DNA of 7,380 nt. Source: Dehalococcoidia bacterium. Its GTDB lineage: Bacteria; Chloroflexota; Dehalococcoidia; Dehalococcoidales; W498. Shown piece after piece: positions 1-6,398 of the stretch. The stretch's first letter is position 1. The number at the start of each line of letters is the position of its first letter. The notes beneath the pieces are model-generated. The model ran no database searches. It saw only the letters and a list, made by a program, of their open reading frames with translations, and was not told where the DNA came from. The stretch lies in assembly GCA_030608125.1 (NCBI GenBank), contig JAUWEU010000036.1:1-7380 (forward strand), read 5' to 3'. The position numbers and the translations under genes were made by a program.

Positions 1-243
1 GAGCATGTCATGTTCGCTGACATTGTTTCACCACGGACTACGGCTAACCTGAGAGAGAACCCGCAACTATCAGCCATAGTCTTTGATGCCGCTACGCGTA
101 AGGGCTGCCGAATCTGGGGGAAGGCGGTGGAGATTCTGGACAGCGGCAACCTATTTGATACCATCTCGGCTGAGTATGCCTCCAAGGGGATGAAGGTTAA
201 GCACGTGGTTAAGGTCAAAGTGGACGAGGTGATTACTTTTTAG
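1..243 (+). CDS. Pyridoxamine 5'-phosphate oxidase-fold (FMN-binding) protein, C-terminal part
   Basis: The frame is open from the first base of the window, so the gene starts upstream; 80 residues and a TAG stop are visible. The sequence runs from a segment resembling FADIVSPRTTANLRENPQL through IVFDAATRKGCRIWGKAVEIL to a lysine/valine-rich end. This order (a strand, an S-P-x-T-x-x-N-L turn, N-P-x-L-S, then a G-x-R/K-x-x-G-K/R-A strand) is characteristic of split-barrel flavin-binding proteins of the PPOX superfamily. Members bind FMN or a related flavin or deazaflavin cofactor; many small ones have no known substrate, so a specific reaction cannot be given. The gene faces the binding-protein remnant, with 16 bases between their stop codons. 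The internal ATG at position 10 is unlikely to be the start, because homology-like sequence already covers it. The family call is from recognised motifs only. Confidence 0.72.
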   Translation, partial: EHVMFADIVSPRTTANLRENPQLSAIVFDAATRKGCRIWGKAVEILDSGNLFDTISAEYASKGMKVKHVVKVKVDEVITF

Positions 244-259
244 GTGGTGTTATCGGTTA

Positions 260-970
260 TTATAACCCTAATCTTCTACCTGTTGGCACCAATTCAAAAT
301 AGACACCAGCCGCCTCTATTGCCTTGGCTATTGCCCATACCGCATCATAGGTGGTATCGCAGTAGGTTTCAGGAGCTGCCCCAAACTTTTCGGTATAGTT
401 AGAAACAAACTGTTCATAAGGTGTTCCTAAGCCAACAGTTCTAGTTCCACAAACAATTGCCTTCTCCATAAACTCAGCGCTACCGGGTTCCGCAAATAGA
501 CCTGAGCCGTAATTACCATCGCAGCCAAGCCAGGCAATTTCATCCAAGCCCATCTCTAAGGCCTGTTTAAAGACTATGATGCCATCGTCACCGTAGGTAA
601 CAGCCAGAACTACATCTGGGTTGCTATCCCTAATTACCCCTAGTTCAGTGCGATAGTCCGCCTTAGTGATATCGTAATGTATCGATGCCACATGTTCTCC
701 CTGCCACCCTGCCGCTTCAAGTCCGTCAACAATCGCTGTTTCCAAACCTATACCATAGGTGTTATCCAATACTATAGTAGCCAATCTGGTATAGCCGTTA
801 TCTATAACGACATCGGCTAACACCAGAGCTTGAGCATCATCACGCAGGCAGGTGCGGAAGTGCCATTCTGTCCCCTCTACCTCAGAGAGTGGGACCCCGG
901 TAGCTGACATCGTTATCGCAGGAACCTTATGCTCTTTCAAATAGGGAATTGTAAGATTAGCAAGAACCAA
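260..970 (-). pseudogene. Truncated HAAT-type substrate-binding protein (Peripla_BP_6-like) remnant
   Basis: The open frame gives 236 residues. The middle of a type I periplasmic binding protein is clear: TIPYLKEHKVPAITMSAT, then an ATIVLDNTYGIG segment, NPDVVLAVTYGDDG, and CDTTYDAVWAIAKAIEAAG near the end. Compared with the intact paralogue at 4638-5870, it begins near that protein's residue 110 and leaves the alignment near residue 327. The signal peptide, the lipobox and most of the first lobe are missing. The first possible start is a TTG at 968-970; a TAA stop lies in frame only two codons upstream, and I see no ribosome site. The last 15 residues (VYFELVPTGRRLGL and the preceding G) do not fit the expected continuation. 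They may be random read-through, or the true C-terminus joined by an in-frame deletion. Without export and without half a lobe it should not bind ligand. The body shows no internal stops or frameshifts, so the loss may be recent. An alternative is a short expressed cytosolic protein, which I consider less likely. Confidence 0.75.
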
Positions 971-975
971 CCATC

Positions 976-1005
976 TTTACAATTGAAATAGTTTTATGCC
1001 ATAAT
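976..1005 (+). promoter_or_regulatory. Extended -10 promoter for livGFHM
   Basis: A -35 box TTTACA (976-981) and a -10 box CATAAT (1000-1005) are separated by 18 bases. Each differs from the sigma-70 consensus at one position. A TG at 997-998, one base before the -10 box, makes it an extended -10 promoter. Transcription would start near 1012, about 40 bases before the livG ATG. It lies in the only gap upstream of the operon. No operator palindrome is obvious. Confidence 0.6.
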
Positions 1006-1052
1006 ATTCAGGAAAATTTACAGATACTTCCACTAATTTCACGAGTGACATT

Positions 1053-1823
1053 ATGAAAGAATCTGATCCAATCATTGAGATAAGAGATGTAGTGAAAGAT
1101 TTTGGTGGCATTCGAGCCGTCAACCACTGCTCATTTCAGGTAAAGCCGAGAACCATAACTGGACTGATAGGCCCTAATGGTGCGGGGAAAACCACCCTCT
1201 TCAATTTAATCACTGGTTTCCTCCAGTGCACTAGCGGTCGGATTCTGTTCCAGGGGAAGCGGATAGATAGACTCGCTCCCCACGATATCTTTCGGCACGG
1301 TATCGTGCGAACCTTTCAGATCCCCCGTGAACTAAAGCGTATGACTGTCTTAGAGAACCTAATGCTGGTGCCTAGCCATCAGGTCGGGGAACACATCTGG
1401 AGCTCATGGCTGCTCCCTTGGCGAGTTAAGCGCCAAGAGCATAAGGTCGAAGCACAAGCCGTGGAGGTTTTGGGGTTTGTGAATCTACTGGACCTTAAGG
1501 ATGAGTATGCTGGCAACCTCTCTTCGGGGCAGAAGAAGCTCTTGGAGCTAGCCCGGACATTGATGGCAGAGCCGCAGTTGATATTGCTGGACGAACCCGG
1601 AGCTGGGGTGAACCCTACTCTGATGAACCAATTGGTTGAGGATATCCGCAGGTCCTGCGTTGAAAAGGGTCTAACCTTTCTCGTTATCGAACATGATATG
1701 GACTTGGTGATGCAGCTGTGTGATCCCATCGTCGTTATGTGCAATGGCGAGAACATCATGGAAGGTAGCCCTCAGGAGGTGCAGCAGGACCAGCGAGTGT
1801 TGGAGGCCTATCTGGGAGTCTAA
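1053..1823 (+). CDS. livG: LivG-type ATPase of a branched-chain amino acid (HAAT) ABC importer
   Basis: This 256-residue cytoplasmic ATPase powers import through the LivH/LivM channel. All ABC nucleotide-binding motifs are present: Walker A GPNGAGKTT (residues 40-48), the Q-loop glutamine in RTFQIPRE (Q89), the signature LSSGQ (156-160), Walker B LILLDEP with catalytic glutamate E181, a D-loop GAGVNP and the switch histidine H214 in VIEHD. LSSGQ in place of LSGGQ, the long insert between Q-loop and signature (about residues 105-150) and the ending EAYLGV are typical of LivG rather than LivF. The length is also usual for LivG. The ATG at 1053 is preceded by only a weak GAG Shine-Dalgarno (1043-1045), so translation may start modestly. 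It is the first gene of the operon and is followed after five bases by livF. The exact substrate cannot be read from the ATPase. Confidence 0.95.
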   Translation: MKESDPIIEIRDVVKDFGGIRAVNHCSFQVKPRTITGLIGPNGAGKTTLFNLITGFLQCTSGRILFQGKRIDRLAPHDIFRHGIVRTFQIPRELKRMTVLENLMLVPSHQVGEHIWSSWLLPWRVKRQEHKVEAQAVEVLGFVNLLDLKDEYAGNLSSGQKKLLELARTLMAEPQLILLDEPGAGVNPTLMNQLVEDIRRSCVEKGLTFLVIEHDMDLVMQLCDPIVVMCNGENIMEGSPQEVQQDQRVLEAYLGV

Positions 1824-1828
1824 AACTG

Positions 1829-2533
1829 ATGAGCCTACTCCAGGTAAAAGAGGTTATTTCTGGCTACGGAGAGACGGAAATCCTTCATGGTGTCTCTATC
1901 ACCATTGAGGAGGGGCAAATCGTCACCATTATTGGACCCAACGGCTCAGGGAAGTCCACCTTGCTAAAAACCATCTTTGGCTTGGTGCAACCTAAGAAGG
2001 GCCAAGTCTTGTTCAACGGCCAGGAGATTACCAGCATGGCCCCCGAGACAATTGTGCGCAAGGGTCTCTGCTACGTTCCTCAGTCCAGTAACGTCTTCCC
2101 TTCCCTCTCTATCCACGAGAACCTAGAGATGGGAGCCTTTATACGAACCGATGACTTCCGTCACCGGCTGAACGAGGTATATGACCTATTCCCTGATTTG
2201 ATCGAAAGGCGCAATGATAGAGCGGGGACCCTGTCGGGCGGTCAGCGGCAGATGCTGGCCGTAGCCCGAGCCCTTATGTTGGATCCAATCATGCTACTCT
2301 TGGACGAGCCTTCAGCCGGGCTTGCCCCCAATTTAGTGACCTCCGTCTTGGAAAAGATTCTCGGCATCAATAGTACCGGTGTAGCCATTCTCTTAGTGGA
2401 GCAGAATGCTCGGGAGGCATTGAAGCTGTCTGGCTGGGGGTACATTATTGCTTCGGGACAAAACCAGCTCGAGGATAGGGGTGAGAACTTGCTAAAGAAT
2501 CCAGAAGTGGCACGGCTCTACCTCGGAGGGTAG
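1829..2533 (+). CDS. livF: LivF-type ATPase of the same HAAT importer
   Basis: This 234-residue second ATPase would pair with LivG at the inner face of the membrane. Visible motifs are Walker A GPNGSGKST (residues 36-44), the Q-loop at Q85 in YVPQSSNVFP, the signature LSGGQ (135-139) and Walker B IMLLLDEP with catalytic E160. The switch position reads LVEQN, with glutamine (Q192) where most ABC ATPases have histidine. That is the family norm for LivF and not a defect, and it helps to separate LivF from LivG. The C-terminus ARLYLGG is also characteristic of LivF. The ATG lies five bases after the livG stop, with GGGAG (1814-1818) ten bases upstream inside livG, which suggests coupled translation. 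The length is normal. A broken relative of this gene, covering only its last third, lies at 5987-6214 on the other strand. Confidence 0.95.
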   Translation: MSLLQVKEVISGYGETEILHGVSITIEEGQIVTIIGPNGSGKSTLLKTIFGLVQPKKGQVLFNGQEITSMAPETIVRKGLCYVPQSSNVFPSLSIHENLEMGAFIRTDDFRHRLNEVYDLFPDLIERRNDRAGTLSGGQRQMLAVARALMLDPIMLLLDEPSAGLAPNLVTSVLEKILGINSTGVAILLVEQNAREALKLSGWGYIIASGQNQLEDRGENLLKNPEVARLYLGG

Positions 2534-2537
2534 GAAC

Positions 2538-3560
2538 ATGACAATTCCGAAGCAGATAGCCCGACGACTTCTCTCAAACTGGACCGCCGGCTATTCTGTA
2601 CTGGCCATCCTGCTGGTAGTGCTTATTCTTGCCTTCCTCTCCTTCATCAAGTTGGAGCTGATAGTCAATGGTCTTTTCTTGGGAGCTATTATTGCACTCG
2701 GTGCCGTCGGCCTCTCTCTAATCTATGGCATTCACAAGTTCGCCCACATCGCCCATGGCGATTTCATGACTCTGGGTGCCTACGTCGCGCTTTTTCTGCT
2801 GGGTATGCTCTTCCCCAGAATTGGGTTGGAGAGTACAGGGTTAGGACCCTTTACCTTTGGCTATCCCGTGTTCCTGGCACTCCCTCTCACCATGCTGGTC
2901 TTAGCAGCTGTAGCTATTGGCTTAGATGTAGGTGTATACCGGCGCCTGCGGCGTCGGGGGGTCAGCAATGTAGTGCTGGCCATGACATCCCTTGGTGTGG
3001 CCATCGCTTTGAGGGGCCTGGTCCAGGTCATCTGGGGTGGAGGTACGTGGCAGTACCCCCGGCTATCCGTGCCCTTTTATCAGCTTCCCATGGGCGTCCG
3101 CATTCCACCAGATAACCTCTTTATCGGAGCATTAGCGATAATCTTAGTCCTAGCTCTCTACTTGTTTCTCACCCGCACCAAGATGGGTAAGGCAATGAGA
3201 GCCACCTCAGACAATCTAGAGCTGGCCAGGGTAAGCGGCATTAACACTGAGCATGTCCTATGGTTTACCTGGGCGATAAGCGCCGCACTCGCTGCCACAG
3301 CAGGAGTCTTAATGGCGCTCTTTCAGGCACAGCTCGTGCCCATTATGGGATGGCGGTTTCTGATCCCTCTCTTCGCCGCAGTAATCTTAGGTGGCATTGG
3401 AAACCCTTACGGAGCCCTGGTGGGAGCTCTTATCATTGGGGTCGCTGGTGAGGTTTCTACCCAATGGCTCTCTCCAGCCTATAAAACAGTGGTTGCCTTC
3501 TCGATCATGATCGTGACGCTCCTTCTGCGTCCCAGAGGAATTTTTGGGGTGAGAGAATGA
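2538..3560 (+). CDS. livH: LivH-type permease of the HAAT importer
   Basis: This 340-residue integral membrane subunit forms half of the channel. About eight to ten hydrophobic segments can be seen, near residues 20-37, 43-63, 75-93, 110-131, 144-167, 193-212, 241-265, 273-306 and 316-331. The cytoplasmic coupling loop TKMGKAMRATSDNLELARVSGIN (split here: TKMGKAMRATSD, then NLELARVSGIN, residues 214-236) matches the permease segment that docks on the ATPases. AVILGGIGNPYGALVGAL (281-298) and the ending LLLRPRGIFG are family hallmarks. The N-terminus is about 40 residues longer than a minimal LivH and contains one extra hydrophobic helix. The start is well supported by GGAGG (2525-2529) eight bases before the ATG, overlapping the end of livF. 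The stop overlaps the livM start in an ATGA junction. Specificity is set mainly by the binding protein. Confidence 0.94.
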   Translation: MTIPKQIARRLLSNWTAGYSVLAILLVVLILAFLSFIKLELIVNGLFLGAIIALGAVGLSLIYGIHKFAHIAHGDFMTLGAYVALFLLGMLFPRIGLESTGLGPFTFGYPVFLALPLTMLVLAAVAIGLDVGVYRRLRRRGVSNVVLAMTSLGVAIALRGLVQVIWGGGTWQYPRLSVPFYQLPMGVRIPPDNLFIGALAIILVLALYLFLTRTKMGKAMRATSDNLELARVSGINTEHVLWFTWAISAALAATAGVLMALFQAQLVPIMGWRFLIPLFAAVILGGIGNPYGALVGALIIGVAGEVSTQWLSPAYKTVVAFSIMIVTLLLRPRGIFGVRE

Positions 3561-4573
3561 TAGACATCACCGGTATCCTAAGCTATATTACCGGGTTTGC
3601 TGTCATGGCAGTAATCTATGCCATTTTTACCCTAGGGCTCAATGTGCACTGGGGATACACAGGCCTGTTTAATATCGGCATTGCCGGCTTCTTTGCCGTG
3701 GGTGCCTACACATCGGCACTGCTAACTACAGCTACCCCCGATCCTCTGCTATTTGAAGACCACATCTTCGGCGGCAACCTGCCAGCACTTCTAGGCGTTT
3801 TCAACTTGGGCATAGACCTCTGGTTTTTCATCGCCTTACTAGCGGCTGGAGCCGTTTGCGGCCTCGTGGCCCTGATTATTGGTTTTATCACTCTTCGACT
3901 GAGAGAAGACTATCTGGCCATCACCACTCTGGGTATCGCTGAGAGTATCCGGTTTATCTTCCTCAACGAAAGATGGCTGGCCAACGGCTCTAAGGGCCTC
4001 TACCGTATCCCCAAGTTCCTGGGGGACCTGGTCTCACCCCAGAACTACGTCTACTTGTATCTAGTAGTAGTGGTAGTCGTACTAGTCATCATATATATCG
4101 CCGTGGAACAAACCCTTAAATCTCCGTGGGGGAGGGTACTCAAAGCCATCAGGGAGGACGAGGTGACTACCGCTGCCAGCGGGAAAAGCGTGTTTAGTTT
4201 CAAGCTCCAATCCTTCATACTGGGAGCGATTATCATGGGCATAGGTGGTGCCCTCTACGCCCATAATATCCGCTTCGTAGACCCCCATACCTTCGATCCC
4301 TTGCTGGCCACTTTCATCATCTGGGCGATGCTGATGGTGGGAGGTAGTGGTAACAACAAGGGGGCAATCCTCGGAGCCTTCGTCGTGTGGGGTATTTGGA
4401 GCGGAACCCAGTTCTTACCTGGCTTCCTTTCCGACCCCAATTTTCGGTATGTTATGGTCGGTTTACTTATTGTTGCTGTTATTCTACTGCGTCCCGGAGG
4501 TATTTTGGGGGAGGAACGAAGAATATCACAACCTGTACCACCAGCAGATAAGGCTGCCCCTCCAGAGCCGTAA
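3557..4573 (+). CDS. livM: LivM-type permease of the HAAT importer
   Basis: This 338-residue integral membrane subunit is the partner of LivH. Family marks are GYTGLFNIGIAGFFAVGAYT (residues 33-52), RLREDYLAITTLGIAE (114-129), the coupling loop SPWGRVLKAIREDEVTTAAS (189-208) and LMVGGSGNNKGAILGA (259-274), followed by the closing helix and LLRPGGILGEE. About nine hydrophobic segments are present. One of them is an unusually pure valine run (residues 170-177), encoded by a GTA/GTC-rich stretch near 4062-4090. The tail after residue 320 is hydrophilic and proline-rich. The ATG overlaps the livH stop by four bases (ATGA), with a purine-rich GGGGTGAGAG upstream, so translation is probably coupled to livH. 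It is the last gene of the operon and converges on the binding-protein gene, 64 bases away. Confidence 0.95.
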   Translation: MIDITGILSYITGFAVMAVIYAIFTLGLNVHWGYTGLFNIGIAGFFAVGAYTSALLTTATPDPLLFEDHIFGGNLPALLGVFNLGIDLWFFIALLAAGAVCGLVALIIGFITLRLREDYLAITTLGIAESIRFIFLNERWLANGSKGLYRIPKFLGDLVSPQNYVYLYLVVVVVVLVIIYIAVEQTLKSPWGRVLKAIREDEVTTAASGKSVFSFKLQSFILGAIIMGIGGALYAHNIRFVDPHTFDPLLATFIIWAMLMVGGSGNNKGAILGAFVVWGIWSGTQFLPGFLSDPNFRYVMVGLLIVAVILLRPGGILGEERRISQPVPPADKAAPPEP

Positions 4574-4589
4574 GCCACTAGGGGCAGCC
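4552..4589. repeat. Perfect 10-bp inverted repeat across the livM stop codon
   Basis: GGCTGCCCCT (4552-4561) and AGGGGCAGCC (4580-4589) are perfect inverted copies with an 18-base loop that includes the livM stop (4571-4573). The RNA hairpin would be GC-rich and stable. No T-run follows on either strand, so it is not a classical intrinsic terminator. It could protect the 3' end of the mRNA or help to slow polymerase between the convergent genes. Confidence 0.6.
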
Positions 4590-4611
4590 CCTCTACTGCT
4601 AGAGCTCCCTT

Positions 4612-4629
4612 AACTCATAAGAGTTTTTT
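4612..4629 (+). terminator. Candidate intrinsic terminator of livGFHM
   Basis: AACTC (4612-4616) pairs with GAGTT (4621-4625) around a four-base loop, and T bases continue to 4629. The stem is short and AT-rich, so it is weak on its own. A second small hairpin lies just before it (CTCTA 4591-4595 with TAGAG 4600-4604), and the GC-rich repeat at 4552-4589 precedes both. The position between convergent genes fits. Confidence 0.4.
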
Positions 4630-4637
4630 GGTAAGGC

Positions 4638-5870
4638 CTAGGGTAGCTCGTATCTTCCTGTGGAGACAATCACACCATTCTCAATCTTCCAGATTTCGAT
4701 GGTGGAGATTACATCACCATTCTCGTCGAAGTCGTGAGAACCACCAGCACCTTCGTAGTTAATATCCTGACCCAGCAGGATTAGCTCCAGCGCTCGCTTG
4801 ATACTATCAACTCCAGGACCTACCACCTCGCCTGGCGGGTTGGCCACATCACGTAGCGCGTCTCGGATTGCAGCGCTATCAGTGGTGGTACCTGCCTTCT
4901 CAGCGGCTAGAGCAATCAGCACTACCGCGTCGTAGGTCGTGTCAATATACGGAAGTGGGGGTAGGACGGCGAAGGAAGCTTCGTAAGCACTTTCAAAGGC
5001 CAGGCGTATTTCAGTAACGGCTGAGCCCGCAGCCGTTCCGTAGGTTCCCTCCAGAAGCTCAACCCCAACTGCTTCATTCATATCTGGGGATTTGGTACCA
5101 TCACAGAAGAGGAAAGTGTCAATATAGGCACCTTCTAGGGCCTCCCGCAGATAGATCTGACCACTCTCCGGGTAGCTTATGCACACCAGAACATCAGGGT
5201 TACCTTCTGTTGCCAGACTGAGCTCCGATGCGTAGGTGGGTTGCACCATCTCGTGGGGTACCAGCTCTAGGACTGTGCCTCCCTCCGCTTCGAAGGTCTC
5301 CTTGAATTGTTCCGCCAGTCCCTGACCGTAGGCATTATTGACATATATGGCAGAGGCTGAGTTATATCCCAGCTCAAGCGCTAGACGCGCCAGTATCACT
5401 CCTTGAACCGCATCGGAAACAGTGGTGCGGAAGAGGAAATCGTCATCATCCAGCACTGTTATTCCTGGAGATGTGGACGCTGCGGAGATCTGTAGAATAC
5501 GATTAGGTATTGTCACCGATTGGGCTGAGGCTATGGTTACGCCACTGGATAAGGCACCAACGATAGCCACAACATTCTCCACGTCAACCAGAGCGCTGGC
5601 GGCATCCACCCCCTGGACCGGGTTGGTGGCTGTATCCCGAGCGACGATGATGACGGGACTACCCAACACACCACCGGCTAGATTAATATGGTCTGCTGCC
5701 AATTGCGAAGCATTCCGGTGAGCTGCACCAAAGTCAGAGAGGTCACCCGTAAAGCTATTGAGATGCCCAATCTTAAGCGGTGGCGCCTCCTCCTCAACTG
5801 CAGGAGCACAAGCTGCCACTGGTATGAGCAAAGAAAGGACAACCAGCACCGATAATAACTTTTTAATCAT
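4638..5870 (-). CDS. HAAT-family substrate-binding lipoprotein (LivJ/LivK/BraC type)
   Basis: This 410-residue extracellular binding protein would deliver ligand to LivHMGF. A lysine pair (K3-K4) and a hydrophobic core lead to the lipobox VAAC (residues 18-21); C21 would be lipidated, and an acidic linker VEEEAPP follows. The mature part is a type I periplasmic binding protein: LKIGHLNSFTGDLSDFGA (32-49), HINLAGGVLGSPV (61-73), VVAIVGALSSG (100-110), AIYVNNAYGQGLAEQF (174-189), NPDVLVCISYPESGQ (224-238) and DTTYDAVVLIALAAEKAG (310-327). The length is usual for the family. I place the start at the ATG at 5870, because a strong AGGGGG site lies just upstream and the signal peptide then begins correctly. 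A GTG at 5930 would add 20 residues before the signal peptide. Amino acids, amides, urea and aromatic acids are all known ligands of this family, so the substrate is open. It is convergent with livGFHM and is transcribed from its own promoter. Confidence 0.93.
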   Translation of the reverse strand: MIKKLLSVLVVLSLLIPVAACAPAVEEEAPPLKIGHLNSFTGDLSDFGAAHRNASQLAADHINLAGGVLGSPVIIVARDTATNPVQGVDAASALVDVENVVAIVGALSSGVTIASAQSVTIPNRILQISAASTSPGITVLDDDDFLFRTTVSDAVQGVILARLALELGYNSASAIYVNNAYGQGLAEQFKETFEAEGGTVLELVPHEMVQPTYASELSLATEGNPDVLVCISYPESGQIYLREALEGAYIDTFLFCDGTKSPDMNEAVGVELLEGTYGTAAGSAVTEIRLAFESAYEASFAVLPPLPYIDTTYDAVVLIALAAEKAGTTTDSAAIRDALRDVANPPGEVVGPGVDSIKRALELILLGQDINYEGAGGSHDFDENGDVISTIEIWKIENGVIVSTGRYELP

Positions 5871-5955
5871 GTTTCCCCCTTTCTCTAATTTTTGAAAAAA
5901 TTTAGCAATAAAATAAATCTGTGCAATCACCTCCCTTCCTCAAGATTTAACGTTA
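5871..5955 (-). promoter_or_regulatory. 5' leader of the binding-protein gene with two ribosome-binding-like sites
   Basis: The predicted transcript leader is about 85 bases. Next to the chosen ATG it carries AGGGGG (5875-5880), four bases before the start; this site decides the start. Further upstream it carries GGGAGGTGAT (5926-5935), nearly the full complement of the 16S rRNA tail, but no ATG, GTG or TTG sits at the usual distance after it. The GTG embedded in this motif (5928-5930) is in frame with the main gene. It has a GAGG seven bases upstream (5938-5941), so a longer product is possible. No stable hairpin was evident. Confidence 0.5.
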
Positions 5956-5961
5956 GATGCT

Positions 5962-5990
5962 AATATAGCACAAAAAGATAGATATATCAA
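5962..5990 (-). promoter_or_regulatory. Strong extended -10 promoter of the binding-protein gene
   Basis: On the minus strand, TTGATA (5985-5990) and TATATT (5962-5967) are separated by 17 bases. Each differs from consensus at one position. TG immediately before the -10 box (5969-5970, then one base) adds an extended -10 element. Transcription would start near 5955. The -35 box overlaps the stop codon (5987-5989) of the ATPase remnant, so the promoter sits directly against the end of the former upstream gene. Confidence 0.68.
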
Positions 5991-6214
5991 GCCCTTTTAG
6001 CTTCTAACCCTAAATAGCGCTGTCTAGAGGATTCCTCGGTAAATAGAGAGTCGGCATCTCCCTCCATAGCACAGGCACCATCAATCAAAACATAGCCTCG
6101 TTTAGAGATACTCAAAGTCTTTTTAATATTTTGCTCCACTATCACTATAGCCGTGCCTGCTTCTTCTATATTCTCCAGCTTGGATAGAATGGCTGAAGTT
6201 GGCTTAGGCGATAA
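5987..6214 (-). pseudogene. C-terminal remnant of a second LivF-type ABC ATPase
   Basis: There is no start codon or complete gene here, but the minus-strand frame from 6214 to a TGA at 5987-5989 encodes 75 residues. It begins LSPKPTSAILSKL, passes through AGTAIVIVEQN and GYVLIDG, and ends SSRQRYLGLEAKRA. This aligns without gaps, over the first 29 residues, to the region of intact LivF just after Walker B (LAPNLVTSVLEKI to LLVEQN). The LivF-specific EQN switch and the YLG ending are both present. Walker A, Q-loop, signature and Walker B are all missing, so it cannot hydrolyse ATP. In frame upstream there is a TGA (6224-6226) and no family sequence, so the breakpoint is near 6214. The order ATPase end, then binding-protein promoter and gene, suggests that the intact binding protein once followed a different livF. 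Confidence 0.8.
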
Positions 6215-6247
6215 CGAAGTCCGTCATGTTTGTGCCCTTGGACTTCG
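6215..6247. repeat. 8-bp inverted repeat at the ATPase-remnant breakpoint
   Basis: CGAAGTCC (6215-6222) and GGACTTCG (6240-6247) are perfect inverted copies separated by 17 bases. The left arm starts at the position where the LivF-like reading ends. It may be a rearrangement scar or a small hairpin; no transposon end or target duplication could be assigned. Between it and the tRNA-end copy (6248-6265) I see nothing. Confidence 0.45.
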
Positions 6248-6265
6248 CTCACTTTGAATTCGATT

Positions 6266-6293
6266 TTGGTAGCGAGGGTTGGATTCGAACCAA
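6266..6293 (-). repeat. Copy of the tRNA-fMet 3' end (possible attachment site or tRNA relic)
   Basis: These 28 bases match 6868-6895 at 27 positions; the one difference is 6275 against 6877. They cover the T stem, the T loop, the 3' acceptor strand and the encoded CCA, in the same orientation as the real tRNA gene. Beyond 6293 the similarity ends. Taking the next 45-60 bases as the rest of a tRNA gives no proper anticodon stem, and the candidate 5' acceptor strand (6344-6350) pairs poorly. It is therefore either one end of an integration event or the surviving tail of a decayed tRNA gene. Confidence 0.72.
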
Positions 6294-6341
6294 TAATTCT
6301 CGGACTTAATGCAGGATCTGGTCTTAAACCTCTTAGGTGCC

Positions 6342-6371
6342 TTGACAGCTAACAACTAGGAGTTCTAACAT
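6342..6371 (+). promoter_or_regulatory. Possible promoter of the small membrane-protein gene
   Basis: A perfect -35 box TTGACA (6342-6347) is followed after 18 bases by TAACAT (6366-6371), which matches the -10 consensus at four of six positions. The start would be near 6378, giving a leader of about 20 bases that includes the GAGG ribosome site at 6388-6391. A TATAAA at 6375-6380 has no -35 box at the right distance. Confidence 0.35.
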
Positions 6372-6398
6372 AGCTATAAACTGAAATGAGGCGCGACA

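Noticed and set aside
977..1042. Minus-strand 21-codon frame starting at a GTG (1040-1042), upstream of the binding-protein remnant
   Set aside because: No ribosome site and no recognisable signal-peptide character; it lies across the livG promoter and appears to be chance.
1379..1759. Minus-strand 126-codon open frame inside livG
   Set aside because: It is antisense to conserved ATP-binding motifs of livG and has no family character of its own.
4051..4100. GTA/GTC-rich stretch as a possible microsatellite
   Set aside because: It is explained by a valine-rich membrane helix of LivM and is not an exact repeat.
4255..4578. Minus-strand 107-codon open frame inside livM
   Set aside because: It is a shadow of the LivM coding strand with low-complexity composition.
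5422..5721. Plus-strand 99-codon open frame inside the binding-protein gene
   Set aside because: It is antisense to conserved binding-protein sequence, with no ribosome site or domain character.
6267..6350. The tRNA-end copy as a complete second tRNA gene of 84 bases on the minus strand
   Set aside because: Candidate anticodon loops (TAA or GCA) lack paired stems, and the 5' acceptor strand pairs with only about half of the 3' strand. Only the T arm and acceptor 3' strand are sound.
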